From Leyella stercorea (GTDB lineage Bacteria > Bacteroidota > Bacteroidia > Bacteroidales > Bacteroidaceae): a DNA stretch of 64,000 bases. This document shows positions 35,151 to 44,275 of this stretch, in pieces (the stretch's first letter is position 1; every line of letters begins with the position of its first letter). The position numbers were made by a program, and so were the translations under genes. The notes beneath the pieces are model-generated. The model did no database searches, was not told where the DNA came from, and saw only the letters and a program-made list of their open reading frames with translations. Location of the stretch: the NCBI RefSeq assembly GCF_021531355.1, contig NZ_JADYTS010000005.1, positions 24,623 through 88,622 of the forward strand, written 5' to 3'.

Positions 35151-36584
35151 TTAATCATTAGATCCTGGTTCTGGTTCAACGAGTGAACGTCCGAACTGCT
35201 TGAGCGATCCGAAGAATCGTTGCATTATTGACTTCTCCTTCTTTTCGGCAGCCTTGCGCTCTTCCTCGGCTTTTGCCTCGGCAGCGAGACGCTCCTCTTC
35301 TGCCTTCTTCTCGGCAGCGATTCGTTCTTCCTCGGCAGCTTTAATCTGCTCGGCAGTAGGCTGAGCTGTAGTAGCTGTAGCAGTCTGGCTTGTGGCAGCA
35401 AGCTGCTCTTCGTTGAACAGCGAGTCGTTGAAAGCGTGTCCGGCACAGTTCATGTCGCCCTTTGCCAACAGACTCAGTATGGTGTTCATAGTGCCGTTGG
35501 TGGCAAGTGTGGGCTTAGAGTCCTTGGTGTTGATGTTGATGTTGACAAACTTGGCTACGCGCACCTTCTCAATGTTGATGGCCTTACGGAACGCCTTCTC
35601 GATATTGCGCATGTTAGAGCCACCACCAGTGAGCACGATGCCGCCGAGCAGCTTGTCCATATATTCTGCAGGGATGAGATTGCGTACGTTCTCGATGATT
35701 TCGAGCATACGTGCCTCTACCACTTCAATAAACTTGCGGGTGCTTACAGAGCGGCTGTTGTCTATCGGCCATGTCATGTTGGGGTCGATGTCCTGCACCT
35801 CTGTATATGCCGAACCGTACTTGCGCTTCATTGTCTCAGCCTCTACCTCATCCATCTGCAACGACTCAAGGTCTTTGGTGATGTTGTTGTTGCCAAGAGG
35901 TATGACGGCGATGTTGCGTAGCTTGTCACGATAGTATACCGACACTGTTGTGGTTTCGGCTCCAAGGTCGACCAGTACGCATCCTGCTCGCTTCTCGGCT
36001 TCGGTCAGAACGCACTCGCCCATAGCTACAGGAGCCAGGTAGGTCTCGGCAATGGCTATGCCTGCGTTGTCGAAGCTCTTGCTGAGGCTGCGATAGAATG
36101 AACGGCGCCACAGTATGTTGAGGAAGTTGCCCTCAAGTCGGATGGCCTGGATGCCGACGGGGTCGTTCTGGTATTGCGCATCAACCTTGTATTCCTCGGT
36201 TATAGCGTCCTGAATTTCGTAGTCGGGATATGTCATGTTGCGGTTGGCATCCATGAGTTCGTTGACCATATCCTGCGATACGATGGCGTCGAGGGGAAGG
36301 TCCTTGATTATGACGTTCTTGACGCTGCGTATGCTTTGTCCGCCTATACCTACATATACCTGGGTTATATCTGTTTGAAGTGTATTCTTGAGTTTCGAGA
36401 TGATATTGCTCAATCCTTGTGCTGTCTTGTCGATGTTGTAGACAACACCTTTGCGTATGTACGAGGTGGAGTCTTCTGAAGCAACAGCAAGAACAGTAAT
36501 GCTGCCATCGGGGTTTTTCCGCCCTGCAATGCCGGTCATTTTGGATGACCCGAGCTCAATAGCTACTATAAAATCCTTTGCCAT
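35151..36584 (-). CDS. ftsA: Cell division protein FtsA
   Basis: The 477-residue actin-like protein has IVAIELGSSKMTGIAG at the start, CVLVDLGAETTTVSVYY near residue 210, and VLTGGGSNMRNIEKAF near residue 320. After residue 400 is a Glu/Ala/Lys-rich predicted coiled coil (EEERIAAEKKAEEERLAAEA) before an amphipathic membrane-targeting helix (SIMQRFFGSLKQFGRSL). This long charged insert is not in E. coli FtsA. It tethers FtsZ to the membrane. Confidence 0.97.
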   Translation of the reverse strand: MAKDFIVAIELGSSKMTGIAGRKNPDGSITVLAVASEDSTSYIRKGVVYNIDKTAQGLSNIISKLKNTLQTDITQVYVGIGGQSIRSVKNVIIKDLPLDAIVSQDMVNELMDANRNMTYPDYEIQDAITEEYKVDAQYQNDPVGIQAIRLEGNFLNILWRRSFYRSLSKSFDNAGIAIAETYLAPVAMGECVLTEAEKRAGCVLVDLGAETTTVSVYYRDKLRNIAVIPLGNNNITKDLESLQMDEVEAETMKRKYGSAYTEVQDIDPNMTWPIDNSRSVSTRKFIEVVEARMLEIIENVRNLIPAEYMDKLLGGIVLTGGGSNMRNIEKAFRKAINIEKVRVAKFVNININTKDSKPTLATNGTMNTILSLLAKGDMNCAGHAFNDSLFNEEQLAATSQTATATTAQPTAEQIKAAEEERIAAEKKAEEERLAAEAKAEEERKAAEKKEKSIMQRFFGSLKQFGRSLVEPEPGSND

Positions 36585-36605
36585 ACGTTATATTTATTAT
36601 TACAA

Positions 36606-37742
36606 TTAATTACTTGACTTTTTCTTTTTGTTGTCGGCTGACTTTTTCTTTTCAGTCGTCTTTTCAGCTGTCTTTTCAGTCTTTGCTGTTTTGTTAGCCG
36701 ATACGTCGTTATGCGTAGCGTCGCTTTTTGCCTTCTTTTCGGTATTTGTAGCGTTGCTATTCTCTGTTGTTGCCGGTACGTTAGCTGTGGCTGTGCCTTC
36801 AGAAGGTACAGCTGGTGTTGCTGCTTCTTGGCTGTTGGCTGGCACCGGTGCTGGTGTCGGTTCTGCTGTACGATCTACTCGTTCCGATTTACATTTGCGG
36901 CATATGATCTGGTTGTCAAATTCGATGTTGATATACGAATATTTGTTCCAGCCTACTTCAGAGAGTCCAAAGCGGTAGAACTTCTCAAGACGTTCCATCT
37001 TATAGTTGAAGAACTCAGCGATGGCCTTTTCGCGTTTCTTGCGGTCGATGTCATCGGGCATTTTGCCGAGAAGTACAATGTGGTTGCCTATTCTCGGTAC
37101 TATCTCCACGCTTTGGTCGGGCAGTATGTTGATTTGTTCTACCTGATTCTTCCACAGGTCGTTCTGCATGATTGTCTTGCCCAGTGGCGACAGGCATGTG
37201 GTGGCATAGCGTCGGCTTATGCTTCCGGTGGCGATGATGAGATCGCTTGTGTAGTTGCTGCGCGGCATGATGCAGTCGTTGTCGTCGACATAGTAGTCAT
37301 CGCCGTTGTCGGCTTTGATGCGTATGACGGGCATACGCTGTGTGACTGATATATATACCGTTCCGCCTTCTGTCTTATGACACTCAGCGGTCTTGACAAA
37401 CGGACTGGTGCGCAACATATCCTCGATGGCTCTTGCATTTATGGTGTTCATGCGCTTGCCGATAGGATAGACACCGGCTTTCTGCAACCGTTGCTTTATC
37501 ACCTTGGTGTCTATAAATCCGCTTGTGGCATCGTCGGCAATCTCTATGTTCACCTTGGAGCACATTGTCTTGGACTCGTTTTTACGGTCGAATGACGTAA
37601 AGACGAACACGAGGTATATGGCAAGCAGTATGTCGCTCGCTATAAACAGTCTTTTACTCCATGATGGTTTCACTTGTATGATAGTTGCTTTGTCCGTATT
37701 TAGTGTTTGTTCACTCTTTGGTGGATTATGCCTTGGCTGCAT
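36606..37742 (-). CDS. ftsQ: Cell division protein FtsQ/DivIB
   Basis: About 378 residues from the ATG at 37742 (MQPRHNPPKSEQ), which overlaps the murC end by 17 bases. One membrane segment (LFIASDILLAIYLVFVF) is followed by a POTRA-like part (IEIADDATSGFIDTKVIKQRL) and the FtsQ domain. The last 90 residues are a low-complexity tail rich in Ala, Thr, Glu and Lys, ending KKKSADNKKKKSSN. This tail would lie in the periplasm. FtsQ links early and late divisome proteins with FtsB and FtsL. Confidence 0.9.
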   Translation of the reverse strand: MQPRHNPPKSEQTLNTDKATIIQVKPSWSKRLFIASDILLAIYLVFVFTSFDRKNESKTMCSKVNIEIADDATSGFIDTKVIKQRLQKAGVYPIGKRMNTINARAIEDMLRTSPFVKTAECHKTEGGTVYISVTQRMPVIRIKADNGDDYYVDDNDCIMPRSNYTSDLIIATGSISRRYATTCLSPLGKTIMQNDLWKNQVEQINILPDQSVEIVPRIGNHIVLLGKMPDDIDRKKREKAIAEFFNYKMERLEKFYRFGLSEVGWNKYSYINIEFDNQIICRKCKSERVDRTAEPTPAPVPANSQEAATPAVPSEGTATANVPATTENSNATNTEKKAKSDATHNDVSANKTAKTEKTAEKTTEKKKSADNKKKKSSN

Positions 37743-39117
37743 CGCGTGCCTCAATGATCTTGGCTATCTGTGGCACGTAGTTGTCGAGGTCGCCTGCTCC
37801 GAGAATGACAAGCACGTCGAAGTCACGGCTCTTCACGAGGTCGAGTACACTGTCCTTGTTTATTATACTCTTCTCCACGCCAGGCTTGAGGTTGTCGTAT
37901 ATCAGCTGTGATGTTACGCCTTCGATAGGCTGCTCGCGTGCGGGGTATATCTCGGTGAGAATCACCTCGTCGAGCTGGCTCAGCGCATCGGCAAAATCGC
38001 GATAGAAATCGCGTGTGCGTGTATAAAGATGCGGCTGGAAGATTGCCGTAATCTTACGGTTCTTGTACAGCTGGCGTATGCTCTTGGCGCTCTGGTATAT
38101 CTCCTTTGGATGGTGGGCATAGTCGGAGAGAAGTACGTGGCGGTCGTTCTTGATTTTGAAGTCGAAACGTCGGTCTACTCCGTGGTATGTCTTCATGCCG
38201 TACTTCAGTTCTTCGGCGTTGCATCCGTTGAGCTGTGCCATTGCCATTGCTGCCACACCGTTCTCGATGTTGATGGGAACGGGCTGTCCGAGTTCCACAT
38301 TTTTCACATTCTCGATGGGTGATATGAAGTCGAACTTTATCTCACCGTTGTCAATGACGATGTTTTCGGCGTGAAAGTCGCCCTCGTCGAGGCTATACTC
38401 ATACACCTTTACTCCAGGCTGAACGTCCTGCTTCATCTCCAGATTCTTGTGGATGATGAGTGCACCGCCCGGCTGGATGAGTGTGGTATAGTGGCGGAAG
38501 CTCTCAAGATATGCCTCTTTGGTGCCGTAGATGTCAAGATGGTCCGGGTCGGTTGATGTAATGACGCTCATCCAAGGGCGAAGCCAATGGAAAGAGCGGT
38601 CAAACTCATCTGCTTCTATCACTACATAGTCACTTTGGTCGGAAAGAATGTAGTTTGTGCTGTAGTTTTTTGAAATTCCTCCCAGGAATGCGTTGCAGTC
38701 AAGATGGCTCTGGTGCATGATATGTGCGCACATGGTAGACGTTGAGGTCTTGCCGTGTGTGCCTGCCACACAGAGTCCCTTGTGTGTACGTGTGAGTGTC
38801 CCGAGCACCTGGGCACGCTTTTCTATGGTGAATCCTCCATTGCGGAAGTATATCAGCTCTTTGTGTTCGGCAGGTATGGCCGGTGTATACACGACGAGAC
38901 ACGACTTTGGGTCGCGGCAAGCGTGCGGTATTTCGTCAACGTTTTCTTCATAGTGTATAAGCATGCCCTCGCGCTCCAGCTGGTGTGTGAGGGCAGAGGG
39001 TGTCTTGTCGTAGCCTGCCACAACAAGGCCCTTACGTATGAAATAACGCGCTATGGCACTCATGCCAATGCCACCGGCGCCTACGAAATATACGGCTTTT
39101 ATATCTTTGATTTCCAT
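37726..39117 (-). CDS. murC: UDP-N-acetylmuramate--L-alanine ligase
   Basis: The 463-residue Mur ligase has VYFVGAGGIGMSAIARYF at the start, the P-loop CVAGTHGKTSTSTMCAH near residue 113, and DEFDRSFHWLRPWMSVITS. It adds the first L-Ala to UDP-MurNAc in the cytoplasm. It lies between murG (9-base gap) and ftsQ (overlap). Confidence 0.97.
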   Translation of the reverse strand: MEIKDIKAVYFVGAGGIGMSAIARYFIRKGLVVAGYDKTPSALTHQLEREGMLIHYEENVDEIPHACRDPKSCLVVYTPAIPAEHKELIYFRNGGFTIEKRAQVLGTLTRTHKGLCVAGTHGKTSTSTMCAHIMHQSHLDCNAFLGGISKNYSTNYILSDQSDYVVIEADEFDRSFHWLRPWMSVITSTDPDHLDIYGTKEAYLESFRHYTTLIQPGGALIIHKNLEMKQDVQPGVKVYEYSLDEGDFHAENIVIDNGEIKFDFISPIENVKNVELGQPVPINIENGVAAMAMAQLNGCNAEELKYGMKTYHGVDRRFDFKIKNDRHVLLSDYAHHPKEIYQSAKSIRQLYKNRKITAIFQPHLYTRTRDFYRDFADALSQLDEVILTEIYPAREQPIEGVTSQLIYDNLKPGVEKSIINKDSVLDLVKSRDFDVLVILGAGDLDNYVPQIAKIIEARDAAKA

Positions 39118-39126
39118 TTTGTCGTT

Positions 39127-40239
39127 TTATTTTCCGGCAAGACGCAGAACTTCGTCGGCTATAACGTCGGCAGAGTTCGGCTTGCCCAGTTTCTTTATGT
39201 TTTCGGAGAGTTGTGCCAGTTGCTCGTCGTCGGTCACAGTGCTGACCGCAAGCTGTAGCAGCGACTCTGGCGCGTCAGCATCTCTTACAAGTATTGCTGC
39301 GTTACGATTGACGAGTGCCATTGCGTTCTTGGTCTGATGGTCTTCAGCCACGTTGGGCGACGGCACGAGTATTACCGGCTTGCCTATGAGGCAGAATTCG
39401 CTTATCGAGCTTGCACCGGCACGGCTTATCACGAGGTCGGCGGCTTTATATGCAGCTCCCATGTCGCTGATGAAGTCCATTACCTTGAGCATAGGCAGCG
39501 CGCGGTGGTCCTTAAGACGTTCTGCCACGGCAGCGCTATAGAACTTACCTGTCTGCCAGATGAATTGTACTCCGCTCTTCTCCACGAGGTCGAGGTGCAT
39601 CATTACACTCTCATTGACGGTGCGTGCTCCAAGGCTTCCGCCTACAAGCAGTACGGTCTTCTTCTTGGGGTCGAGCCCGAAGCTGCGTACGGCTTCTTCG
39701 TGTGTCATTGTTGTCTCTATGAGCGACTGTCTGACAGGGTTGCCCGTGTTGATGATTCTATCGGCTGGGAAGAATCGCTCCATACCTTCGTATGCCACGC
39801 ATATCTTTGCTGCCTTGTTGGCAAGGTGCTTGTTTGTGACACCGGCGTATGAGTTCTGCTCCTGAATGAGTGTTGGTATGCCCATCTGGCTGGCTGCGTC
39901 GAGTGTTGCAGCGCTGGCATATCCGCCTACTCCCACAGCAACATCGGGTGCGAATTCACGAATTGTCTTCTTTACCAGGCGCTTGGCCTTGAGGAAATCG
40001 AGAGCCACCCCTATATTCGACGGCGACCACAATGGTCGCTTGAACCCACGTACGGGCAGTCCGATAATCTCGTATCCGGCTGCAGGCACGCGCTGCATCT
40101 CCATTCTTCCGAGCGCTCCGACAAAAAGTATCTTTGCATCGGGACGTTTCGCCTTTATTGCGTTGGCTATTGACACGGCTGGGAATATATGTCCGCCAGT
40201 GCCGCCTCCGCTTACGATGACTCTTAATTCTTTTTCCAT
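39127..40239 (-). CDS. murG: Undecaprenyldiphospho-muramoylpentapeptide GlcNAc transferase
   Basis: The 370-residue GT-B enzyme has VSGGGTGGHIFPAVSIANAI near residue 8, LLVGGSLGARTVNESV at the start of the second domain, and VISRAGASSISEFCLIGKPVILVPSP in the nucleotide-sugar site. It makes lipid II from lipid I on the inner membrane face. It lies between ftsW and murC. Confidence 0.97.
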   Translation of the reverse strand: MEKELRVIVSGGGTGGHIFPAVSIANAIKAKRPDAKILFVGALGRMEMQRVPAAGYEIIGLPVRGFKRPLWSPSNIGVALDFLKAKRLVKKTIREFAPDVAVGVGGYASAATLDAASQMGIPTLIQEQNSYAGVTNKHLANKAAKICVAYEGMERFFPADRIINTGNPVRQSLIETTMTHEEAVRSFGLDPKKKTVLLVGGSLGARTVNESVMMHLDLVEKSGVQFIWQTGKFYSAAVAERLKDHRALPMLKVMDFISDMGAAYKAADLVISRAGASSISEFCLIGKPVILVPSPNVAEDHQTKNAMALVNRNAAILVRDADAPESLLQLAVSTVTDDEQLAQLSENIKKLGKPNSADVIADEVLRLAGK

Positions 40240-40308
40240 TTGTATTGTGTTTTTTTCAAATCACAAAATTAATCATTTTTTCTGATAAAGCCGATTATTG
40301 TGCTTTTT

Positions 40309-41595
40309 TTATTCTTCTGTATCGGTTTTATCTTCCTCTTGTGTATCGGTCACATTGACTATCTCCATCTTTCGGCGTGCCGAACGGCTGATGCTTAGTA
40401 TGACGCCTATGTAGACACAGTTGATAAGTGTCGACGTTCCTCCTTTGCTTATGAGTGGTAGGGGCTGTCCCGTAACTGGTGCCAGTCCCACTGCCACGCA
40501 CATGTTGAACAGTGCCTGTGTGACGAGCAGCAGGGCGAGTCCCATAGCGAGCAGTGCTGGGAAGTTGTTCTCGCATTTGCTGGCTATTCGGCCTGTTCGG
40601 AACAGCAGGATAATATACAGCATCACCACGAAGAAAGCTCCTTCTACGCCCATTTCTTCGATGATGATGGCATAGATGAAGTCGGAGTAGGCCTGTGGTA
40701 TGAAGTTGCATTCCTCGGAGTTGCCAGGTCCTTTGCCTACAATGTTTGATGAGGCTATGGCAATATTGGCGTGTGCCACCTGCGCGTCCTTGTCGAGATC
40801 GACCTCTTTGGGTGTTATCTGCTTATGGTTCATGAACTTGTCGATACGTGCCTTCCACGTGTCGAATCGGTGGAATACCTTTTCGACCACCGACTTGTCG
40901 TCAGGCTCGTTCTTGGCTGTCATTTGCTCGGTGAGTTGCTTGCCAGGTTGTTCTTCTGAATTGTCCTTGCCGAATGTCATGATCATGCCCACGAGCAATG
41001 CCACTGCCAGGAGTACAACTCCCATCAGTTTGCCCAACTGTCGTATGGGCACGCGTCCGATAAGCATCATCATGAATATGACTATGCATAGCAGTATTGC
41101 TGTCGAGAGATTCTCAAGCATGATGAGCGGCACGATCAGAGCGCAAACACTGAGTATGAAGCTGAAAGCTTTAGGATCGGCACCCTTGTCGGTCTGCATT
41201 ACGCTTAGTATCTGTGCAGTGGCAAGCACCAGTGAGCCTTTGGCTAACTCGGATGGCTGGAATTGTATTCCGAAAATAGGTATCCATCGCTGCGCTCCAT
41301 TGGTTGATGCTCCTATGAAGTAAACTACGATAAGCAACACAAACGACGCTGCCAGTAATAGCTTGATGAGTCCCTTGAAGTATCGGCAGTTGATATTGAG
41401 CGTTACAATCGTGCAACCGATGCCTACTGCTAGCAGTCCGATGTGCTTGATCATAGGCGTTACATAGTCGGCTGTCTTGTATGTAAGCTGTGCCGATGCC
41501 GAGTATACTTCGATGACACTGACGATGCAAAGGAAGAAGAAAACCATCCATATCACCTTGTCACCTTTGAATATGTTGCCTAATATCTTGTTCAT
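40309..41595 (-). CDS. ftsW: Lipid II polymerase FtsW (SEDS family)
   Basis: The 428-residue membrane protein has about ten hydrophobic helices. SEDS motifs include TNGAQRWIPIFGIQFQPSELAKG and EECNFIPQAYSDFIYAIIIEEMG, with LAPVTGQPLPLISKGGTSTL near the end. A long hydrophilic loop of about 80 residues (EEQPGKQLTEQMTAKNEPDD onward) lies after helix six. It polymerises glycan strands with FtsI. It starts 9 bases after the murD stop. Confidence 0.95.
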   Translation of the reverse strand: MNKILGNIFKGDKVIWMVFFFLCIVSVIEVYSASAQLTYKTADYVTPMIKHIGLLAVGIGCTIVTLNINCRYFKGLIKLLLAASFVLLIVVYFIGASTNGAQRWIPIFGIQFQPSELAKGSLVLATAQILSVMQTDKGADPKAFSFILSVCALIVPLIMLENLSTAILLCIVIFMMMLIGRVPIRQLGKLMGVVLLAVALLVGMIMTFGKDNSEEQPGKQLTEQMTAKNEPDDKSVVEKVFHRFDTWKARIDKFMNHKQITPKEVDLDKDAQVAHANIAIASSNIVGKGPGNSEECNFIPQAYSDFIYAIIIEEMGVEGAFFVVMLYIILLFRTGRIASKCENNFPALLAMGLALLLVTQALFNMCVAVGLAPVTGQPLPLISKGGTSTLINCVYIGVILSISRSARRKMEIVNVTDTQEEDKTDTEE

Positions 41596-41604
41596 ATGCT
41601 GTTA

Positions 41605-42936
41605 TTACAGACTTCTAACTAATGTCTTGAACTGTTCGCCGCGGTCCTCCATGTTCTTGAACAGGTCGAAGCTGGCGCAGCACGGGCTGAGCAGTACGGT
41701 GTCGCCTGGTTGTGCCAGTTCGTAGCAAGCTTCGACACAGTCCTTCATTGAGTGAGTGTCGCGTATGGTTATGCCCATCTCGCCGAAGAATTTGTGCAAC
41801 TTGGTGTTGTCGGCACCGAGGAATACGAGTGCGCGACACTTCTTCTGTACGAGTTCCTTTATCTCGTTGTAGTCGTTGCCCTTGTCCTTGCCACCGATGA
41901 TGAGCACGGTAGGGGTCTTCATGCTTTCGAGCGCATACCAGCATGCGTCGACGTTGGTGGCCTTCGAGTCGTTGACATACTGCACGCCTCCCACCTTGCA
42001 CACTTTCTCCAGGCGGTGTTCAACGCCAGGGAAGTCGCCGAGGCTCTGACGTATAATGTCCTTCTTGATACCGCTGATGTTGCTGGCAATTCCTGCCGCA
42101 AGTGAGTTGTAGACGTTGTGCTTGCCTGTGAGCGAGAGCTCCTCCTGTTCCATGTTGAACGGAGTTGGCTTCTCGATGGTGTATGTGCCGTCCTCGATAT
42201 ATCCTATAGAGCCTTTCTCCTTGAGCTCAGAGAAGGGATACTGTATGGCCTTGATGTCGTACTTCTCGAGTTCGCGCTTGATGACAGGGTCGTCGTTCCA
42301 GTAGATGAACGAGTCGTCGGATGTCTGGTTCTGAATGATGCGCATCTTGGCGTCGACATAGTTCTGCATGCAGAAGTCGTAGCGGTCGAGATGGTCGGGC
42401 GTGATGTTGAGCAGAATGGCGATGTTGGCATGGAAGTCGTACATGTTGTCGAGCTGGAACGAACTGAGCTCGATTATGTAGTACTCGTGCGGTTCCTCAG
42501 CCACTTGCAGTGCCAGTGAGCGTCCTATGTTGCCAGCCAGTCCGGCATCGTAGCCAGCCATCTTGAATATGTGGTAGATGAGCGATGTGGTTGTCGTCTT
42601 GCCGTTTGAACCGGTGATGCATATCATCTTCGAGTTGGTGTATCGTCCTGCAAACTCAATCTCGCTGATGATGTGTATGCCTTTGTCTATGGCTTTCTTC
42701 ACCATAGGAGCCTCGTTGGGTATGCCTGGGCTTTTGATAATCTCGTCGGCCGAGAGAATCTTTTCCTCGGTATGTTGCTTTTCTTCCCAGTCGATGGCGT
42801 GGTCGTCGAGCAGTTTCTTGTATTTATCCTTTATGGCCGACATGTCGCTTACGAACACGTCGAAACCTTCCTTCTTGGCCAATACTGCGGCACCGGCTCC
42901 ACTTTCGCCGGCACCAAGAATTACTATTCTTTTCAT
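41605..42936 (-). CDS. murD: UDP-N-acetylmuramoyl-L-alanine--D-glutamate ligase
   Basis: The 443-residue Mur ligase has IVILGAGESGAGAAVLAKKEG at the start, the P-loop ICITGSNGKTTTTSLIYHIF near residue 105, and VQYVNDSKATNVDACWYAL near residue 312. It adds D-Glu to the muropeptide precursor. It sits 10 bases after mraY in the cluster. Confidence 0.97.
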   Translation of the reverse strand: MKRIVILGAGESGAGAAVLAKKEGFDVFVSDMSAIKDKYKKLLDDHAIDWEEKQHTEEKILSADEIIKSPGIPNEAPMVKKAIDKGIHIISEIEFAGRYTNSKMICITGSNGKTTTTSLIYHIFKMAGYDAGLAGNIGRSLALQVAEEPHEYYIIELSSFQLDNMYDFHANIAILLNITPDHLDRYDFCMQNYVDAKMRIIQNQTSDDSFIYWNDDPVIKRELEKYDIKAIQYPFSELKEKGSIGYIEDGTYTIEKPTPFNMEQEELSLTGKHNVYNSLAAGIASNISGIKKDIIRQSLGDFPGVEHRLEKVCKVGGVQYVNDSKATNVDACWYALESMKTPTVLIIGGKDKGNDYNEIKELVQKKCRALVFLGADNTKLHKFFGEMGITIRDTHSMKDCVEACYELAQPGDTVLLSPCCASFDLFKNMEDRGEQFKTLVRSL

Positions 42937-42946
42937 CTGAATCGAC

Positions 42947-44215
42947 TTATCTAATTTTTAATGTTATGATGGTGAGAGCTGCGAGTATGATTGTTGTAAT
43001 CCAGAATCGGATGGTTATCTTCGACTCGTGTATGGCTCCCTTGGGTTTTGTTATGAGATATCGGCACTCAGGGTCGAGTTGCGACTGCTGTGTGCGGAAG
43101 TTGTCGTGTATCGGCGTGCGCTTGAATATACGCTGCTTTACGCCGCGGCGCTTGCCGAGCTTGTAGTAGTACACCTGCAGAATCACGCTGAGGCTCTCTA
43201 CGAAGAATATGCCGCAGAGTATGGGCAGCATCAGCTCCTTGTGTATGATGATTGCTGTTACTGCTATGATTCCTCCGATTGTGAGCGATCCCGTGTCGCC
43301 CATGAATACCTGCGCCGGATAGGCGTTGTACCACAGGAATCCGATGAGTGCGCCTACAAATGCACATAGGAACACCACAAGCTCTTGCGAGTCGGGTATG
43401 TACATTATGTTGAGGTAGCTGGCGTATTCTATGTGCGAACTGACGTATGCCAGTATACCCAGTGCCACACCTATTATTGCGGAGTTTCCGGCACACATGC
43501 CGTCCATGCCGTCGTTAAGGTTGGCACCGTTGCTCACGGCTGTCACTACGATGATGGTCATAATGACGAACAATATCCATCCGGCTGCCACGCGATGCTC
43601 GCCAAACACGCTTGTGATGCGCGAGTAGTCGAGATTATGGCCCTTGACGAAAGGTATGGTGGTCTTGAGCGACTTGCGTGCTTCAGCCCTGTGTTTTACT
43701 ACCACTTCCTGTCCTTGCTTCTCGTACATCAGGTTCTCGTTCATCTTCACGTCGGGCGACGCCCATAGCACGAGTCCTACGATGAGTCCGATGCCTATCT
43801 GGCCAACAATCTTGTAGCGGCCTTTCAGTCCTTCCTTGTTATGGCGGAATATCTTGATGAAGTCGTCCATGCCACCAAGGAATCCGAGCCATATGGTGGT
43901 GACAATCATCAGGATAAGATATATGTTGCGCAGACGTCCGAGCAACAGTACCGGAACAAGTATCGACACGATGATGATGATGCCACCCATCGACGGTACA
44001 CCGATTTTCTTTACGCCGAACGGGTCGATGGATGCGTCGCGCTGAGTCTCGGTTATTTGTTTTCTCTTGAGATACTTGATGAATTTCTCGCCGAACCAAG
44101 CCGATATTACAAGCGACAGGATGAGTGCCAGCAGTGAGCGGAATGATATGTATCCCCACATATGTGCACCACTGATGCCATATTGTTCGAGAAATCTGAA
44201 AAGATAGTATAACAT
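42947..44215 (-). CDS. mraY: Phospho-N-acetylmuramoyl-pentapeptide-transferase
   Basis: The 422-residue membrane protein has GVPSMGGIIIIVSILV near residue 72, LGFLGGMDDFIKIFRHNKEGL near residue 112, NGANLNDGMDGMCAGNSAI near residue 230, and the late motif KRRGVKQRIFKRTPIHDNF. It transfers phospho-MurNAc-pentapeptide to undecaprenyl phosphate, making lipid I. About 60 bases with TTTTGAGTTTTGAA repeats separate it from murE. Confidence 0.97.
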   Translation of the reverse strand: MLYYLFRFLEQYGISGAHMWGYISFRSLLALILSLVISAWFGEKFIKYLKRKQITETQRDASIDPFGVKKIGVPSMGGIIIIVSILVPVLLLGRLRNIYLILMIVTTIWLGFLGGMDDFIKIFRHNKEGLKGRYKIVGQIGIGLIVGLVLWASPDVKMNENLMYEKQGQEVVVKHRAEARKSLKTTIPFVKGHNLDYSRITSVFGEHRVAAGWILFVIMTIIVVTAVSNGANLNDGMDGMCAGNSAIIGVALGILAYVSSHIEYASYLNIMYIPDSQELVVFLCAFVGALIGFLWYNAYPAQVFMGDTGSLTIGGIIAVTAIIIHKELMLPILCGIFFVESLSVILQVYYYKLGKRRGVKQRIFKRTPIHDNFRTQQSQLDPECRYLITKPKGAIHESKITIRFWITTIILAALTIITLKIR

Positions 44216-44221
44216 TTTATG

Positions 44222-44275
44222 AATTTTGAGTTTTGAATTTTGAGTTTCGAATTATTGCGGTGTTGCCGCAACAAT
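44222..44275. repeat. TTTTGAGTTTTGAA repeat inside the dcw cluster
   Basis: GAATTTTGAGTTTTGAATTT and a further GAGTTTCGAATTATT are followed by GCGGTGTTGCCGCAAC, which contains a short hairpin. The block is the same type as at 11661-11741 and lies in the only sizeable gap between murE and mraY. Confidence 0.7.
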
